Of a DNA stretch of 64,000 nt, positions 1 through 8,284 are shown one piece after another; position 1 is the first letter of the stretch, and each line of letters begins with the position of its first letter. The notes under the pieces are model-generated. The model was not told the DNA's origin. It did not search any database and was given only the letters and a program-made list of their open reading frames with translations. The translations under genes were made by a program, and so were the position numbers. This DNA comes from Fimbriimonas ginsengisoli Gsoil 348. Lineage in GTDB: Bacteria > Armatimonadota > Fimbriimonadia > Fimbriimonadales > Fimbriimonadaceae. The stretch spans positions 124,001 to 188,000 of the forward strand of contig CAMCVK010000004.1 in NCBI GenBank assembly GCA_945881865.1, read 5' to 3'.

Positions 1-108
1 TAGAGCGAAGTACCGCATACGCCCGGCGGAAGATCAGCCAAACCGCCGCCTGAACTTTTTCATACTTCCCCCCGTTCTGCAAACTAAGGTAGGGTTGCGG
101 GAACCGCG

Positions 109-1464
109 ATGAAAGCAAAGTTTGTTCTTTTGGGCTGCGCGGGCAGCATCGTTTTGTGCCTGGGAACGTGCGGTATTGGCACGTTCATCTTTACTAAGCA
201 GGCCGGCGATGGCTTCATCAGGGAGATTGCGCAGGCGAAGAAAGACGGCTTGCCTACCACGGCCGAGGATTTTTCTCCCGCCGTCGACCCCGCGAAGAAC
301 TCCGCGCCAGCCCTCGTCGCGGCGGCGAAGTCGATGCGAGACCAGGTCCGGGACCTTGCTAAAAATGCAAAGGAGCCTCAGAAATCGGTGCTGCAGCTTT
401 CCAACAGAGGATGGAGCCAAACGGTGTCGGCGAATGATTCCATACTTCAGCCGGCCATAGCAAAGCTCAAGCCCACGTTGGACAAAGCCGTTCGAGCCAC
501 CAAGATGCCGGGCTTTCGGTTCGATCGCGACTACACTCGGGGCTTTGATCTGCTGTTTCCTGAGTATGCCGACTTCAAAACTCTAACGCGCTGGCTCTCG
601 GTCCGGGCGATCCTGAGGGCAAATTCTGGCGACGACGCCGGAATGGCTGAGGACCTCACCGCCTTAGCAAAGATTTCGGCCGCTTGTGGCTCAGAAGATT
701 TCCTGATCGGCTTCTTGGTGCAAGTCGCCACGGAGTCCATCACGTTGCAGACAATGGAACAATGCCTCACCGAGGCGAAATGCCGCCCCGGCACGATTCG
801 CGCGGTCCGGCAAGCTCTGAAGACGTTCGCACCGGTTCTCAACATAAAGACCGCACTGCGCGGCGAGTACTACAAATTGTTGGTGAGCATGCAGGAGATC
901 ATCAAACAGCGCGAGCCTGGAACTTTCGATGTATTCACAACTCAGGAAGCGAGAAACTCGCCCAGCGTATGGTCGCGACTCATGGTGAGTCAGGGGATGT
1001 TGGAATCGAATGTGGCCAACCTTCTGCGGGTCACGCGTGAAGCCTATCAAGCGCTCCCGGATGATCCGCTTGATCTTCCGGCCGCGGAAGCCGTGTTCGC
1101 CGCAAACGACAAAAAGCTTGCCGCCGAGGCCAACAACAATCACTATGTTCTCGCCCGGAGCATTTTCCCGGTGCCCACTGAGGCCCCGAAGGTGCTCGTT
1201 CGGTTGGCGCAACGACGCCGTCTGATGGAGGTCCTGCTGGTTAGCCTGGAGGAGCGCAACGGCGCCGGAAAATTCCCCTCCGAGCTGCCCGTCACTGGTG
1301 CCTTGGCGACCGACCTCTTCGGCAGCGGTCCCCTGCGCTACACCCTGAATGCCGGAAAACTGAAAATCTATAGCGTCGGAATGGATGGCGTTGACAACGG
1401 CGGAACTGAGCGGGCCTTCGGCGAGGAAAAGGAATTCGATCTCGTCGTGAGCTTTCCCCGCTAG
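109..1464 (+). CDS. Membrane-anchored protein of unknown function, paralogue 1
   Basis: I do not recognise the family. The 451-residue product begins with one hydrophobic segment (about residues 4-29, with LLGC at 7-10 that only loosely resembles a lipobox) and then a long soluble domain that should face the periplasm. The C-terminal 60 residues hold a Y-S-V-G-x-D-G-x-D-x-G-G motif and end in VSFPR; that motif recurs in many planctomycete/armatimonad-type proteins of unknown role. It is a tandem paralogue of the next gene, with the same length, the same FDRDY.-GF..LFPEYA core and the same tail. Both genes carry GAACTTTTTC about 57 bp before the ATG, so the promoter region was duplicated too. 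The ATG fits the paralogue's start. Function unknown. Confidence 0.85.
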   Translation: MKAKFVLLGCAGSIVLCLGTCGIGTFIFTKQAGDGFIREIAQAKKDGLPTTAEDFSPAVDPAKNSAPALVAAAKSMRDQVRDLAKNAKEPQKSVLQLSNRGWSQTVSANDSILQPAIAKLKPTLDKAVRATKMPGFRFDRDYTRGFDLLFPEYADFKTLTRWLSVRAILRANSGDDAGMAEDLTALAKISAACGSEDFLIGFLVQVATESITLQTMEQCLTEAKCRPGTIRAVRQALKTFAPVLNIKTALRGEYYKLLVSMQEIIKQREPGTFDVFTTQEARNSPSVWSRLMVSQGMLESNVANLLRVTREAYQALPDDPLDLPAAEAVFAANDKKLAAEANNNHYVLARSIFPVPTEAPKVLVRLAQRRRLMEVLLVSLEERNGAGKFPSELPVTGALATDLFGSGPLRYTLNAGKLKIYSVGMDGVDNGGTERAFGEEKEFDLVVSFPR

Positions 1465-1535
1465 CAGAATCTGCATCGAACTTTTTCGCTACTTAATGGC
1501 GTCTAGCAAGCTGGGTTAGGTTTGGGGAAGCCTCG

Positions 1536-2909
1536 ATGAAATCAAAATTTGTCTTACTCGGTTGTGCCGGATTCGTTGTAGTTTGCGCGGGCTTCTGCGG
1601 GCTGGGCACGTTTCTATTTCAGAACCGCGCGACGGATGGGTTCTTCGCCGAGATCGCGCAGGCAAAAGCCGACGGCCTTCCGACCACGCTGGAGGAGTTC
1701 ACCAAGCCGGTTGAGCCCAAGCTCAACGCTGGTCCGGGCCTCCTTGCCGCCGCCGAAACCATTAAGCAACAAGCCAGTGCCTTGACCCGGCCAAAAACTG
1801 GAAGCCGGACGCCAACCTTTGACTTCAACCGAAGCAATTGGGAAGCCGAAATTCCAAAGAACGAGAAGTTCTTCAACGCCGCCATTGCGAGCATGAACCC
1901 CGCACTCGACCGCGCGGTTGCCGCCACGAAAATGCCCGCATTTGGCTTTGACCGCGACTACAACAAAGGGTTCTCGACCCTGTTTCCTGAATACGCTGAG
2001 ATGAAGATGGTGTCGCGTTGGCTCTCGCTGCGCGCGATTCTCCGGGCAAAGGCCGGAAACGAAGCCGGAATGGCCGAGGACCTCCGCGCCATCGCAAGAA
2101 TCTCCGCTTTCTGCGCTACGGATGACATCTTGATTGGGTACCTCGTTCAGGTTTCGGTGGAAGAAATCATGATGAAGGCGGCCTTGCAGTGCCTCTCGCT
2201 TCGAAACGGCAGCCCGGGTTCCATCCGCGCGGTTCGCGACGCGGCTAAGGTGCTGGGCCCCATCCCCAACGTGAAGAATTCGATTCGCGCCGAATACTTC
2301 TTGGCGATGCTCAGCCTGAAGGAGATCATCAACAAGCGCGATCCGAACGAACTCAAGGAGCTGCTGGGATTAGGGCCCGACTCCCCGGCCGCTTCAGAAT
2401 ACGGCGTCCTTAGCAATCTCATGGTGGCGCCGGGCATGCTGGATACAAACGCGAAGAATGCGTTGGAGCAACAGCGCTTGAACTATCTGGCGCTTCCAAC
2501 CGATCCGCTCGATTTGGTGAAGTCGAAATCTGTCTTTAACGCCGCGACCCGGCGGCTTCTTGCCCAGCAAAAGAACCCGCAATACTATTTGGCGAATATG
2601 CTCTCGCCCGTTTTCGAAGGCGCGGCAGAAGCCTTTGTGACGGCCGCGCAAGAGCGGCGACTCCTGGAGGTTCTGCTACTGAGCCTGGAAGGGCGCAACC
2701 GAACCGGCAAGTTCCCGGCGAAGCTGCCAGTCAAAGGTGCGCTGGCTACCGACCTCTTTGACGGTGGCGTGCTTCGATACTCCGCCAAAGCGGGCCGCAT
2801 CACGATCTACAGCGTTGGGCCGGACGGGAACGACAACAATGGCGTTGGGCCGTCGACCTCCCCTGGTGGCGGCGAACACGACATCGTCGTGAGCTTTCCA
2901 ACCGAATAA
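1536..2909 (+). CDS. Membrane-anchored protein of unknown function, paralogue 2
   Basis: This 457-residue product is the tandem duplicate of the gene 71 bp upstream. It has an N-terminal membrane segment (about residues 4-29), shared blocks such as KMPxFxFDRDY (about residues 130-140), FPEYA and RAILRA, and the ending Y-S-V-G-P-D-G-N-D followed by VVSFPTE. The middle has diverged more than the ends. No catalytic motif is visible. The C-terminal motif is shared with pseudopilin-like and planctomycete paralogue families, but I see no prepilin peptidase site, so I do not call it a pilin. The ATG at 1536 aligns exactly with the start of paralogue 1. Confidence 0.85.
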   Translation: MKSKFVLLGCAGFVVVCAGFCGLGTFLFQNRATDGFFAEIAQAKADGLPTTLEEFTKPVEPKLNAGPGLLAAAETIKQQASALTRPKTGSRTPTFDFNRSNWEAEIPKNEKFFNAAIASMNPALDRAVAATKMPAFGFDRDYNKGFSTLFPEYAEMKMVSRWLSLRAILRAKAGNEAGMAEDLRAIARISAFCATDDILIGYLVQVSVEEIMMKAALQCLSLRNGSPGSIRAVRDAAKVLGPIPNVKNSIRAEYFLAMLSLKEIINKRDPNELKELLGLGPDSPAASEYGVLSNLMVAPGMLDTNAKNALEQQRLNYLALPTDPLDLVKSKSVFNAATRRLLAQQKNPQYYLANMLSPVFEGAAEAFVTAAQERRLLEVLLLSLEGRNRTGKFPAKLPVKGALATDLFDGGVLRYSAKAGRITIYSVGPDGNDNNGVGPSTSPGGGEHDIVVSFPTE

Positions 2910-2950
2910 GGCCCGGGGATTCGCGATTCCCGCGATAAACTAGAACGGCT

Positions 2951-3703
2951 GTGAATCCGACCGAGATCCGAAACCTGGAGCGCTACCTGAACGAAGAGCG
3001 CAAAGGGGCGAGTGGCTTCAGCCCTGCGTTGCTGGCCCTGTTGCGGTTCATTCTCGTCGTGGCTTTGCCGGTAGCGATCATCTCCTACATGATCTTCAAC
3101 TTCCACTGGTGGTTCTTCCTTTTCATCGGTGCCGGTCCGGGAATCTACGGAAAATTCGCGCGCAACATGGAGCGAAAGGCGAAAGATGCGGCGTGGTCCC
3201 TTCCGGGTGTTTCTTCGGAGGCGAAGGCCGCCACGAGCGAAGTTCGCGAACTTGCCACGCGTGGAACCCTCAGCAAGCGGATTCACCCCGAGATCGGCCG
3301 CCGCCTCGATGCCTGCGCGAAAGCCGCGATGGACATCCGCCAAATGCTCCAGAGCGAATCGTGGGTCGAACGATCGAAAACGGGCCACTGGAAAGAAGTG
3401 TCTAAGAACGCGATGGTATCGGTGGACGAATCGGTCCATGAAGCCATCGTCGCCTCGATGCCGTTCATCCGGCGCAGCGGGATGCGAAAGGCGGATTTCG
3501 AAGCGATGGTCGCCACCGGCACCGGATATGAGCACGCCGCCGCCGAGCTCGATGCCTGGACGGCGAAGCTTCAGGAGCTCCGTAGTGGACTCGAACAGGC
3601 TGGTGGAGAGCGCTCCGAATCGCGGATCGACCGCACTCTGCGCGAGCTTGGCGACCTCCGCGCCGCCGAGGCCGAGCTCGACGAAAGCCGCCAAACTGCC
3701 TAA
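2951..3703 (+). CDS. Small two-helix membrane protein with coiled-coil tail, unknown function
   Basis: The 250-residue product starts with GTG (a TAAACT hexamer lies at 2936-2941, 9 nt upstream). Residues about 23-60 form two hydrophobic helices separated by a short loop, giving a hairpin with both ends on the same side. The remainder is charged and helical, and the last 50 residues are rich in Glu, Leu and Arg in a coiled-coil-like spacing. I recognise no enzyme motif. It lies between the paralogue pair and the menaquinone genes, and 71 bp separate it from ubiE, so an operon with ubiE is not obvious. Function unknown. Confidence 0.75.
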   Translation: MNPTEIRNLERYLNEERKGASGFSPALLALLRFILVVALPVAIISYMIFNFHWWFFLFIGAGPGIYGKFARNMERKAKDAAWSLPGVSSEAKAATSEVRELATRGTLSKRIHPEIGRRLDACAKAAMDIRQMLQSESWVERSKTGHWKEVSKNAMVSVDESVHEAIVASMPFIRRSGMRKADFEAMVATGTGYEHAAAELDAWTAKLQELRSGLEQAGGERSESRIDRTLRELGDLRAAEAELDESRQTA

Positions 3704-3704
3704 C

Positions 3705-3728
3705 TTTCAGAATTTCCTGAAATTTCAG
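3705..3728. promoter_or_regulatory. Nested inverted repeats upstream of ubiE, candidate operator
   Basis: TTTCAG at 3705-3710 pairs with CTGAAA at 3717-3722, and that CTGAAA is also the left half of a perfect 12-bp palindrome CTGAAATTTCAG (3717-3728). A possible -10 (TATATT, 3751-3756) follows, and the ubiE ATG is at 3775. The site could bind a dimeric repressor or end transcription of the preceding gene; there is no T-run, so I favour an operator. No regulator is identified. Confidence 0.35.
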
Positions 3729-3774
3729 TGATTCTTGCGTTTCCACGCGGTATATTGATTTCGTAGGTGCAGGG

Positions 3775-4497
3775 ATGAAATCGGCAGAGACCCAAGTTTG
3801 GACAAAAGAAGGTGAGGCAAAACGCCAAGCCGTTCGCCAAATGTTTGCCGAGATCGCTCCCTCCTACGATGTTCTCAACGGCCTGATGTCGGGCGCCCAG
3901 CACCACGCTTGGCGCGCCGAAGCCGTCCGGCAAATAGAGCTTCGACCCGGCGACCAGGTTTTGGACCTCTGCTGCGGAACCGGCGACTTCATGATCCCGC
4001 TTCGCAAAGCCGTGGGCCAAGAAGGAACCGTCATCGGCGCTGACTTCTGCCTCCCCATGCTTGCCCAGACGGAACAGCGAACCGGTGCCGCCAACATGGT
4101 GGTTCTGGGCGACGCCTGCCAATTGCCTTTTGCCAGCGAAGCGTTCGACGCCGTCACCGTCGGCTGGGGCATCCGAAACGTCAGCGACATCGACCTCGCG
4201 CACAGGGAAATCGCCCGGGTGTTGCGCCCCGGCGGTCGGTTCGTTTCGCTCGACATGGCGGTGCCGTCGTCGCGAATCCTGCGAGCGCTTTCACGATTTA
4301 CTTTCCACCACGTGGTGCCGATCCTCGGTGCCCTCTTCGGACGCACGCAAGCCTATCGTTACCTCCCCGAGAGTACCGATCGGTTTTGGACCCGAGATCA
4401 ACTCGCCGACTCGATGCGGAGTGCGGGTTTTTCCCAGGTTCGGTACAAAGATCTTCTCCTCGGGAACATATGCCTTCATATCGGACATAAGCCATGA
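3775..4497 (+). CDS. ubiE: Demethylmenaquinone/2-polyprenyl-benzoquinol C-methyltransferase (UbiE/MenG)
   Basis: This is the SAM-dependent methyltransferase that performs the last step of menaquinone synthesis (or a C-methylation in ubiquinone synthesis). The 240-residue length is normal. SAM motif I is V-L-D-L-C-C-G-T-G-D at about residues 62-71; family signatures include the N-terminal F-A-E-I-A-P-S-Y-D-V-L-N-G block (about residues 24-38) and GWGIRNVSD (about 125-133). The ATG follows a GGG two bases upstream. It overlaps the polyprenyl diphosphate synthase gene by 4 bp (ATGA), a pairing that fits supply of the quinone side chain and its final methylation. Menaquinone is the likelier product here, but no other men genes are in the window to prove it. 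Confidence 0.93.
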   Translation: MKSAETQVWTKEGEAKRQAVRQMFAEIAPSYDVLNGLMSGAQHHAWRAEAVRQIELRPGDQVLDLCCGTGDFMIPLRKAVGQEGTVIGADFCLPMLAQTEQRTGAANMVVLGDACQLPFASEAFDAVTVGWGIRNVSDIDLAHREIARVLRPGGRFVSLDMAVPSSRILRALSRFTFHHVVPILGALFGRTQAYRYLPESTDRFWTRDQLADSMRSAGFSQVRYKDLLLGNICLHIGHKP

Positions 4498-5507
4498 CCG
4501 CTGCCGCATTTCAGCTAATCTCCCGAAACCAACTTGACCCGCGCCTCATCGCGCAGGTTTACGAGGAAGTCGTCCAAGTCGAAAAGGAACTCAAGATCCA
4601 GGTCGGCTCCACCGTCGAAGTCGTTGAGCGCGTTGGACGCCTCACCCTCGATGCCGGCGGTAAGCGCCTTCGGCCCGCATTTGTGGCCCTGGCCGCAAAG
4701 TCGATCGGCGTTCCGTTCATCGAGTCGCGACTGGTGTTGCTCGGCGCCTGCATGGAGATGATCCATATGGCGACCTTGGTTCACGACGACGTCATCGACA
4801 ACAGCGCCACCCGACGCGGTCGCCCGACCGCCAGCGCCGAGTTTGGCAACACCGCCGCCATTCTCTCCGGCGACGTTCTGCTTGCCAAAGCGATGGCATT
4901 GCTAGCCCGCGACGGCGATCTGGAAGTGATTCGAACCGTCAGCGAAGCGGTGGTGGAAATGGCCGAAGGCGAGGTTCGCGAGCTGGAAGTTCGCGGCGAC
5001 TTCGACCTGGACGAAGCTTCCCACATCGACATTCTGCGACGCAAGACCGCCAGCTTTATCCAGGCTTGCTGCGAAATTGGTGCCCTCACCGCCGGAGCAA
5101 CTCCCGCCGAGCGAACCGCGCTCCGTAGCTACGGCTACCACGTCGGCATCGCCTTCCAGATCGTAGACGACATTCTCGACTACCGGGGCGACAAGTCGAA
5201 GACCGGCAAGGTCATCGGCACCGACTTCCGAGACGGTCAAGCGACCCTGCCGCTGATCTACCTGCGACCGACGCTAAGCGAGGCGGAATCGAAGATTGCG
5301 CGCAAGCGGTTTGGGAATGCGGCGGGCGACGATGAAATCCGCATGATCTCGGATTGGATGGACAGCCGGGGCGCCTACGCGAAGTCGGAAGCCGCCGCCG
5401 ATGCCCATGTCTTGGCCGCAAAGGAAGCCCTCACCGCACTTCCTACTTCGGTGAGCCGGGATCTACTTGAGACCGTCGGCGACTTCGTGCTCCAGCGAAA
5501 CGGGTAA
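4494..5507 (+). CDS. Polyprenyl diphosphate synthase
   Basis: This is a trans-isoprenyl chain elongation enzyme (heptaprenyl/octaprenyl-type) that makes the side chain for quinones. The 337-residue product has the first Asp-rich motif D-D-V-I-D (about residues 98-102, after LVHDD), the second Asp-rich motif D-D-I-L-D (about 223-227, after FQIV), and G-K-R-L-R-P at about 56-61. It is translationally coupled to ubiE through ATGA. Chain length cannot be read reliably from sequence alone. The following HAD gene begins 2 bp after the stop, so the three genes probably form one transcript. Confidence 0.92.
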   Translation: MTAAAFQLISRNQLDPRLIAQVYEEVVQVEKELKIQVGSTVEVVERVGRLTLDAGGKRLRPAFVALAAKSIGVPFIESRLVLLGACMEMIHMATLVHDDVIDNSATRRGRPTASAEFGNTAAILSGDVLLAKAMALLARDGDLEVIRTVSEAVVEMAEGEVRELEVRGDFDLDEASHIDILRRKTASFIQACCEIGALTAGATPAERTALRSYGYHVGIAFQIVDDILDYRGDKSKTGKVIGTDFRDGQATLPLIYLRPTLSEAESKIARKRFGNAAGDDEIRMISDWMDSRGAYAKSEAAADAHVLAAKEALTALPTSVSRDLLETVGDFVLQRNG

Positions 5508-5509
5508 CC

Positions 5510-6253
5510 GTGGCCGCCTACGCCGCCTACGTCTTTGACCTCGACGGAACCCTTTACCGGGGTTCCGAACCGATTCCCCATGCCGTTTCTGCCGTCGAGC
5601 GGGTGATCGGCGAGGGCGCGAAGGTCGTTTACCTCACGAACAACAGCACCCAGACGCGCGGGAGTTTTGTCGCCAAGCTGGGCAAGATGGGCTTCCCCGT
5701 GACCGAGGAGATGGTTTGGAACTCTTCGCTGGGGGCCGCTCTGTATTGCGCGGCGCAGGGATACAAAACCGCCCACGTTCTGGGCGAGGCGGGATTGAAG
5801 CAAACCCTTTCGGAATACGGCATATCCGAAACCACCGGAACGCCGGATGTCGTCATTGTCGGACTCAACCGCTCGCTGACCTATCAAGATATCGCCGAAG
5901 CAAGCGATTGGGTTCGGGCGGGTGTTCCGTTCGTGGCCACCAACCGAGATGCCACGTTTCCGCTGGAAGGTGGCCGATTCATTCCCGGCGCGGGCAGCGT
6001 GGTTGCCGCCGTGGAAACGGCCGGCGGCGTCACCCCGTTCACCGTCGGCAAGCCAAACCCGTACCTTCTGGAGCTGATTTTGGAAACGAACAGATTGGAC
6101 GCGAGTGAAGTCCTAGTCATCGGAGATCGGATGGATACGGACATCGAGGCGGGCCGGCGGGCCGGATGCTCGACGCTGTTGGTGCTGACCGGGGTGGAGT
6201 CTTTCGCCCCTGACGGTCAGACATCCGCGCCGGATCTTCGGCATCTTGCCTAG
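5510..6253 (+). CDS. HAD-IIA family phosphatase (NagD / phosphoglycolate phosphatase-like)
   Basis: The 247-residue product is a haloacid dehalogenase superfamily phosphatase of subclass IIA. Motif I is F-D-L-D-G-T-L-Y at about residues 9-16 (nucleophile D10, acid D12), motif II is the TNNST run at about 43-47, the motif III Lys is in GKPNP (about 182-186), and motif IV is GDRMDTDI at about 204-211. Such enzymes hydrolyse small phosphorylated metabolites (nucleotides, phosphoglycolate, 4-nitrophenyl phosphate); the natural substrate cannot be deduced. The start is GTG, 2 bp after the polyprenyl synthase stop, implying cotranscription. Confidence 0.85.
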   Translation: MAAYAAYVFDLDGTLYRGSEPIPHAVSAVERVIGEGAKVVYLTNNSTQTRGSFVAKLGKMGFPVTEEMVWNSSLGAALYCAAQGYKTAHVLGEAGLKQTLSEYGISETTGTPDVVIVGLNRSLTYQDIAEASDWVRAGVPFVATNRDATFPLEGGRFIPGAGSVVAAVETAGGVTPFTVGKPNPYLLELILETNRLDASEVLVIGDRMDTDIEAGRRAGCSTLLVLTGVESFAPDGQTSAPDLRHLA

Positions 6254-6297
6254 AGGCGGGTACCCTCTGTGCGCTCGGTAACAGGAAAAGTCCAACT

Positions 6298-6735
6298 TTG
6301 ATCGATATCCACAAGATTCTTGAAAAGATGCCCCACCGCTATCCCATGCTGTTGGTGGACCGCATCATTCGATTCGACCCCGAAAAGTTGTCGGGAACCG
6401 GCATCAAAAACGTCACGATCAACGAGCCGCATTTCACCGGCCATTACCCCGAGAACCCCATCATGCCGGGGGTGCTCATCATTGAAGCCATCGCGCAGGT
6501 CTGCGCGGCGACGATGCTGATGACGGACAAGTACGATGGCACGCTGCCGCTGCTGGCTTCGATCGACGACGTCCGCTTCAAGCGCGTCGTGCAACCCGGC
6601 GACCAACTCGTAATTGACGTCGAGCTGGTATGGATTCGTAGTTCTATCGGACGAATGAAAGGCGTGGCCACCGTAGATGGCGAGATCGCCACGAGTTTGG
6701 AACTGACCTTTAAACTGATTCCGCGCAAAGAATAG
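6298..6735 (+). CDS. fabZ: 3-hydroxyacyl-[acyl-carrier-protein] dehydratase FabZ
   Basis: This hot-dog fold enzyme dehydrates 3-hydroxyacyl-ACP in type II fatty acid synthesis. The 145-residue product shows the family's N-terminal block L-P-H-R-Y-P-M-L-L-V-D-R-like sequence (about residues 10-22) and the catalytic region H-F-x-G-H-Y-P-x-x-P-I-M-P-G-V (about residues 44-58), where the His is catalytic. The general-base Glu lies in the following LIIEAIAQ helix. The start is TTG, giving the usual FabZ N-terminus IDIHKIL. It shares one base with lpxA (TAGTG), so the two are translationally coupled. The fabZ-lpxA pairing is typical of lipid A-making bacteria. Confidence 0.95.
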   Translation: MIDIHKILEKMPHRYPMLLVDRIIRFDPEKLSGTGIKNVTINEPHFTGHYPENPIMPGVLIIEAIAQVCAATMLMTDKYDGTLPLLASIDDVRFKRVVQPGDQLVIDVELVWIRSSIGRMKGVATVDGEIATSLELTFKLIPRKE

Positions 6736-7523
6736 TGGCCCAGATTCATCCGCTGGCATGCGTTGACGCGCGTGCAGAACTTGCCGACGACATTGTCGTT
6801 GGGCCTTTTTGCGTCATCGAGGCGGATGTACAGGTGGGCGTCGGTTGCGTGCTCGAGTCGCACGTGGTTCTGAAGTCAGGCCTTCGGATGGGCGACCGAA
6901 ACCACATTGGCAACGGCGCGGTGCTCGGCTCCGACCCGCAGGACAAAAAGTTCCACGGCGAAAACACGTTCCTCATTATCGGCAACGATAACAACATCCG
7001 CGAGTTCGTAACGATGCACCGTGCCTCGGGCGAAGGTATGGCCACCCGAATCGGTAACGATAACTTTTTGATGGGCTTTTGCCACTTTGGACATAACGTC
7101 ACCGTGGAGGACCACGTGACGATGGCCAACAACGTCGGGCTTGCTGGCCACGTGACCATCGAGTCTTACGTGACGATCGGCGGAATGACCGGCATCCACC
7201 AGTTCTGCCGCGTCGGCAAGTCGGCCATGGTAGGCGCAATGTCCCGCATTAATCGCGACGTCCCGCCTTACATGCTTGTGGAAGGCGAGAGCCAAATGGT
7301 GCACGACATCAACGCCGTCGGCCTACGCCGAATCGGCATTAAGCCAGACGCCCGCCTGGCCCTTCACAAGGCATGCAAATTGCTGTTTAAGAGTCAGCTC
7401 GGCTTGCGAAACGCGATGGAAATCGTGCGGCACGAAGTTCCGGTGACGCCCGAAATCGAGTACCTGCTAGCCTTCGAGGAGCGGCGCTACGGCGGCAAGA
7501 ACGGCCGCGGCGACCAGCGCTAG
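6735..7523 (+). CDS. lpxA: UDP-N-acetylglucosamine acyltransferase LpxA
   Basis: This is the first committed enzyme of lipid A synthesis, a cytoplasmic trimer built on a left-handed parallel beta-helix. The 262-residue length is standard. Hexapeptide repeats run through the first 190 residues. The conserved region around the catalytic His reads C-H-F-G-H-N-V-T-V (about residues 116-124), followed by the family's LAGHV and GGMTGIHQF blocks (about residues 136-160) and V-P-P-Y-M. The start is GTG, overlapping the fabZ stop by one base. Its presence indicates an outer membrane with LPS or a related glycolipid. No lpxC, lpxD or lpxB is nearby in this window. Confidence 0.94.
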   Translation: MAQIHPLACVDARAELADDIVVGPFCVIEADVQVGVGCVLESHVVLKSGLRMGDRNHIGNGAVLGSDPQDKKFHGENTFLIIGNDNNIREFVTMHRASGEGMATRIGNDNFLMGFCHFGHNVTVEDHVTMANNVGLAGHVTIESYVTIGGMTGIHQFCRVGKSAMVGAMSRINRDVPPYMLVEGESQMVHDINAVGLRRIGIKPDARLALHKACKLLFKSQLGLRNAMEIVRHEVPVTPEIEYLLAFEERRYGGKNGRGDQR

Positions 7524-8155
7524 AGCAGTCCCCAGTTCTGCAGGGCCGCCCGCATCTGGCCAGCCGGATCACCAAAAGGATCCACTCGGTGCGCCTGCCA
7601 ACCAAAGCCGATGGCCGAGGCGACATTGTCCGCATTGTCATCAAAAAAGTAGATGCTGCCCCTCTCGGCGGACGTGATTGCCTCAAACTTCGCGAGGATT
7701 TCGTCGCTCGGCTTTGAGCACTCCAGAAGATGCGATGCAAGCTGTGCATCCAGCAGGCCAATTGCCGGGTAAATCGCCGGCTGGGTCAGGGCTTCCCAGT
7801 GCTCGGCGTTCGTATTCGATAGGCAAGCCGTGCGATGCCCGCGTTCCTTAAGCTCCTTAACTAGATCGAATACTCCGGGGTACTCATCGATGAGAATTGC
7901 CCGATGTACGCGCGCGGCTTCGGCGGGAGAACAGCCCAGATAAACCCCCATTTTTGCCAGGTAGCCATCGAAGTCGATTTTGCCATCCTGATACTGTGTG
8001 AGCGGGGTTGTTACGGAAAGACTGAGTTTTGGCTCGGGCGGAAGGATGCCCGGAACACTGGCAACGGCGAGAGCCTCTTGCCACGACTGGCAGATCTTTA
8101 CAAGGACGCCGCCGATATCGAAACATATCATGCTCTCGGAAGGATTACGGTTCAC
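7520..8155 (-). CDS. HAD-IA family hydrolase (YihX-like)
   Basis: The 211-residue product has haloacid dehalogenase motifs: F-D-I-G-G-V at about residues 12-17 (a D-x-G variant as in YihX-type sugar phosphatases), SNTN at about 118-121, a Lys in the CSKPSD segment (about 149-154), and F-F-D-D-N-x-D-N at about 170-177. It should be a small-molecule phosphatase; alpha-glucose-1-phosphate is the YihX substrate, but the substrate here is unknown. The gene is convergent with lpxA, with the two stops overlapping by 4 bp. The start is GTG at 8155; the internal ATG 24 bp downstream, MICFDIGG, is an equally plausible start and keeps the whole fold. Confidence 0.8.
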   Translation of the reverse strand: MNRNPSESMICFDIGGVLVKICQSWQEALAVASVPGILPPEPKLSLSVTTPLTQYQDGKIDFDGYLAKMGVYLGCSPAEAARVHRAILIDEYPGVFDLVKELKERGHRTACLSNTNAEHWEALTQPAIYPAIGLLDAQLASHLLECSKPSDEILAKFEAITSAERGSIYFFDDNADNVASAIGFGWQAHRVDPFGDPAGQMRAALQNWGLL

Positions 8156-8284
8156 AGTTCCGCCTTAAACATACTCGCGATACGTTAAGAATTGCGCACT
8201 AAATCGCGTTCCTGTTGAATTGCGGCAAACGACGTGCCATAGTCTCCTCGTCGCCCCCTGACCGGGTCGAAATCTTGAATTGCC

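Noticed and set aside
691-1476. Long minus-strand open frame over the first gene (and similar frames elsewhere, for example 2807-3694 and 61212-62993)
   Set aside because: These are antisense shadows of well-supported genes in GC-rich DNA, with His/Arg-rich composition and no recognisable domains.
4309-4320. CACCACGTGGTG palindrome inside ubiE
   Set aside because: It shares only the CACGTG core with parS and is explained by His/Val codons of the gene.
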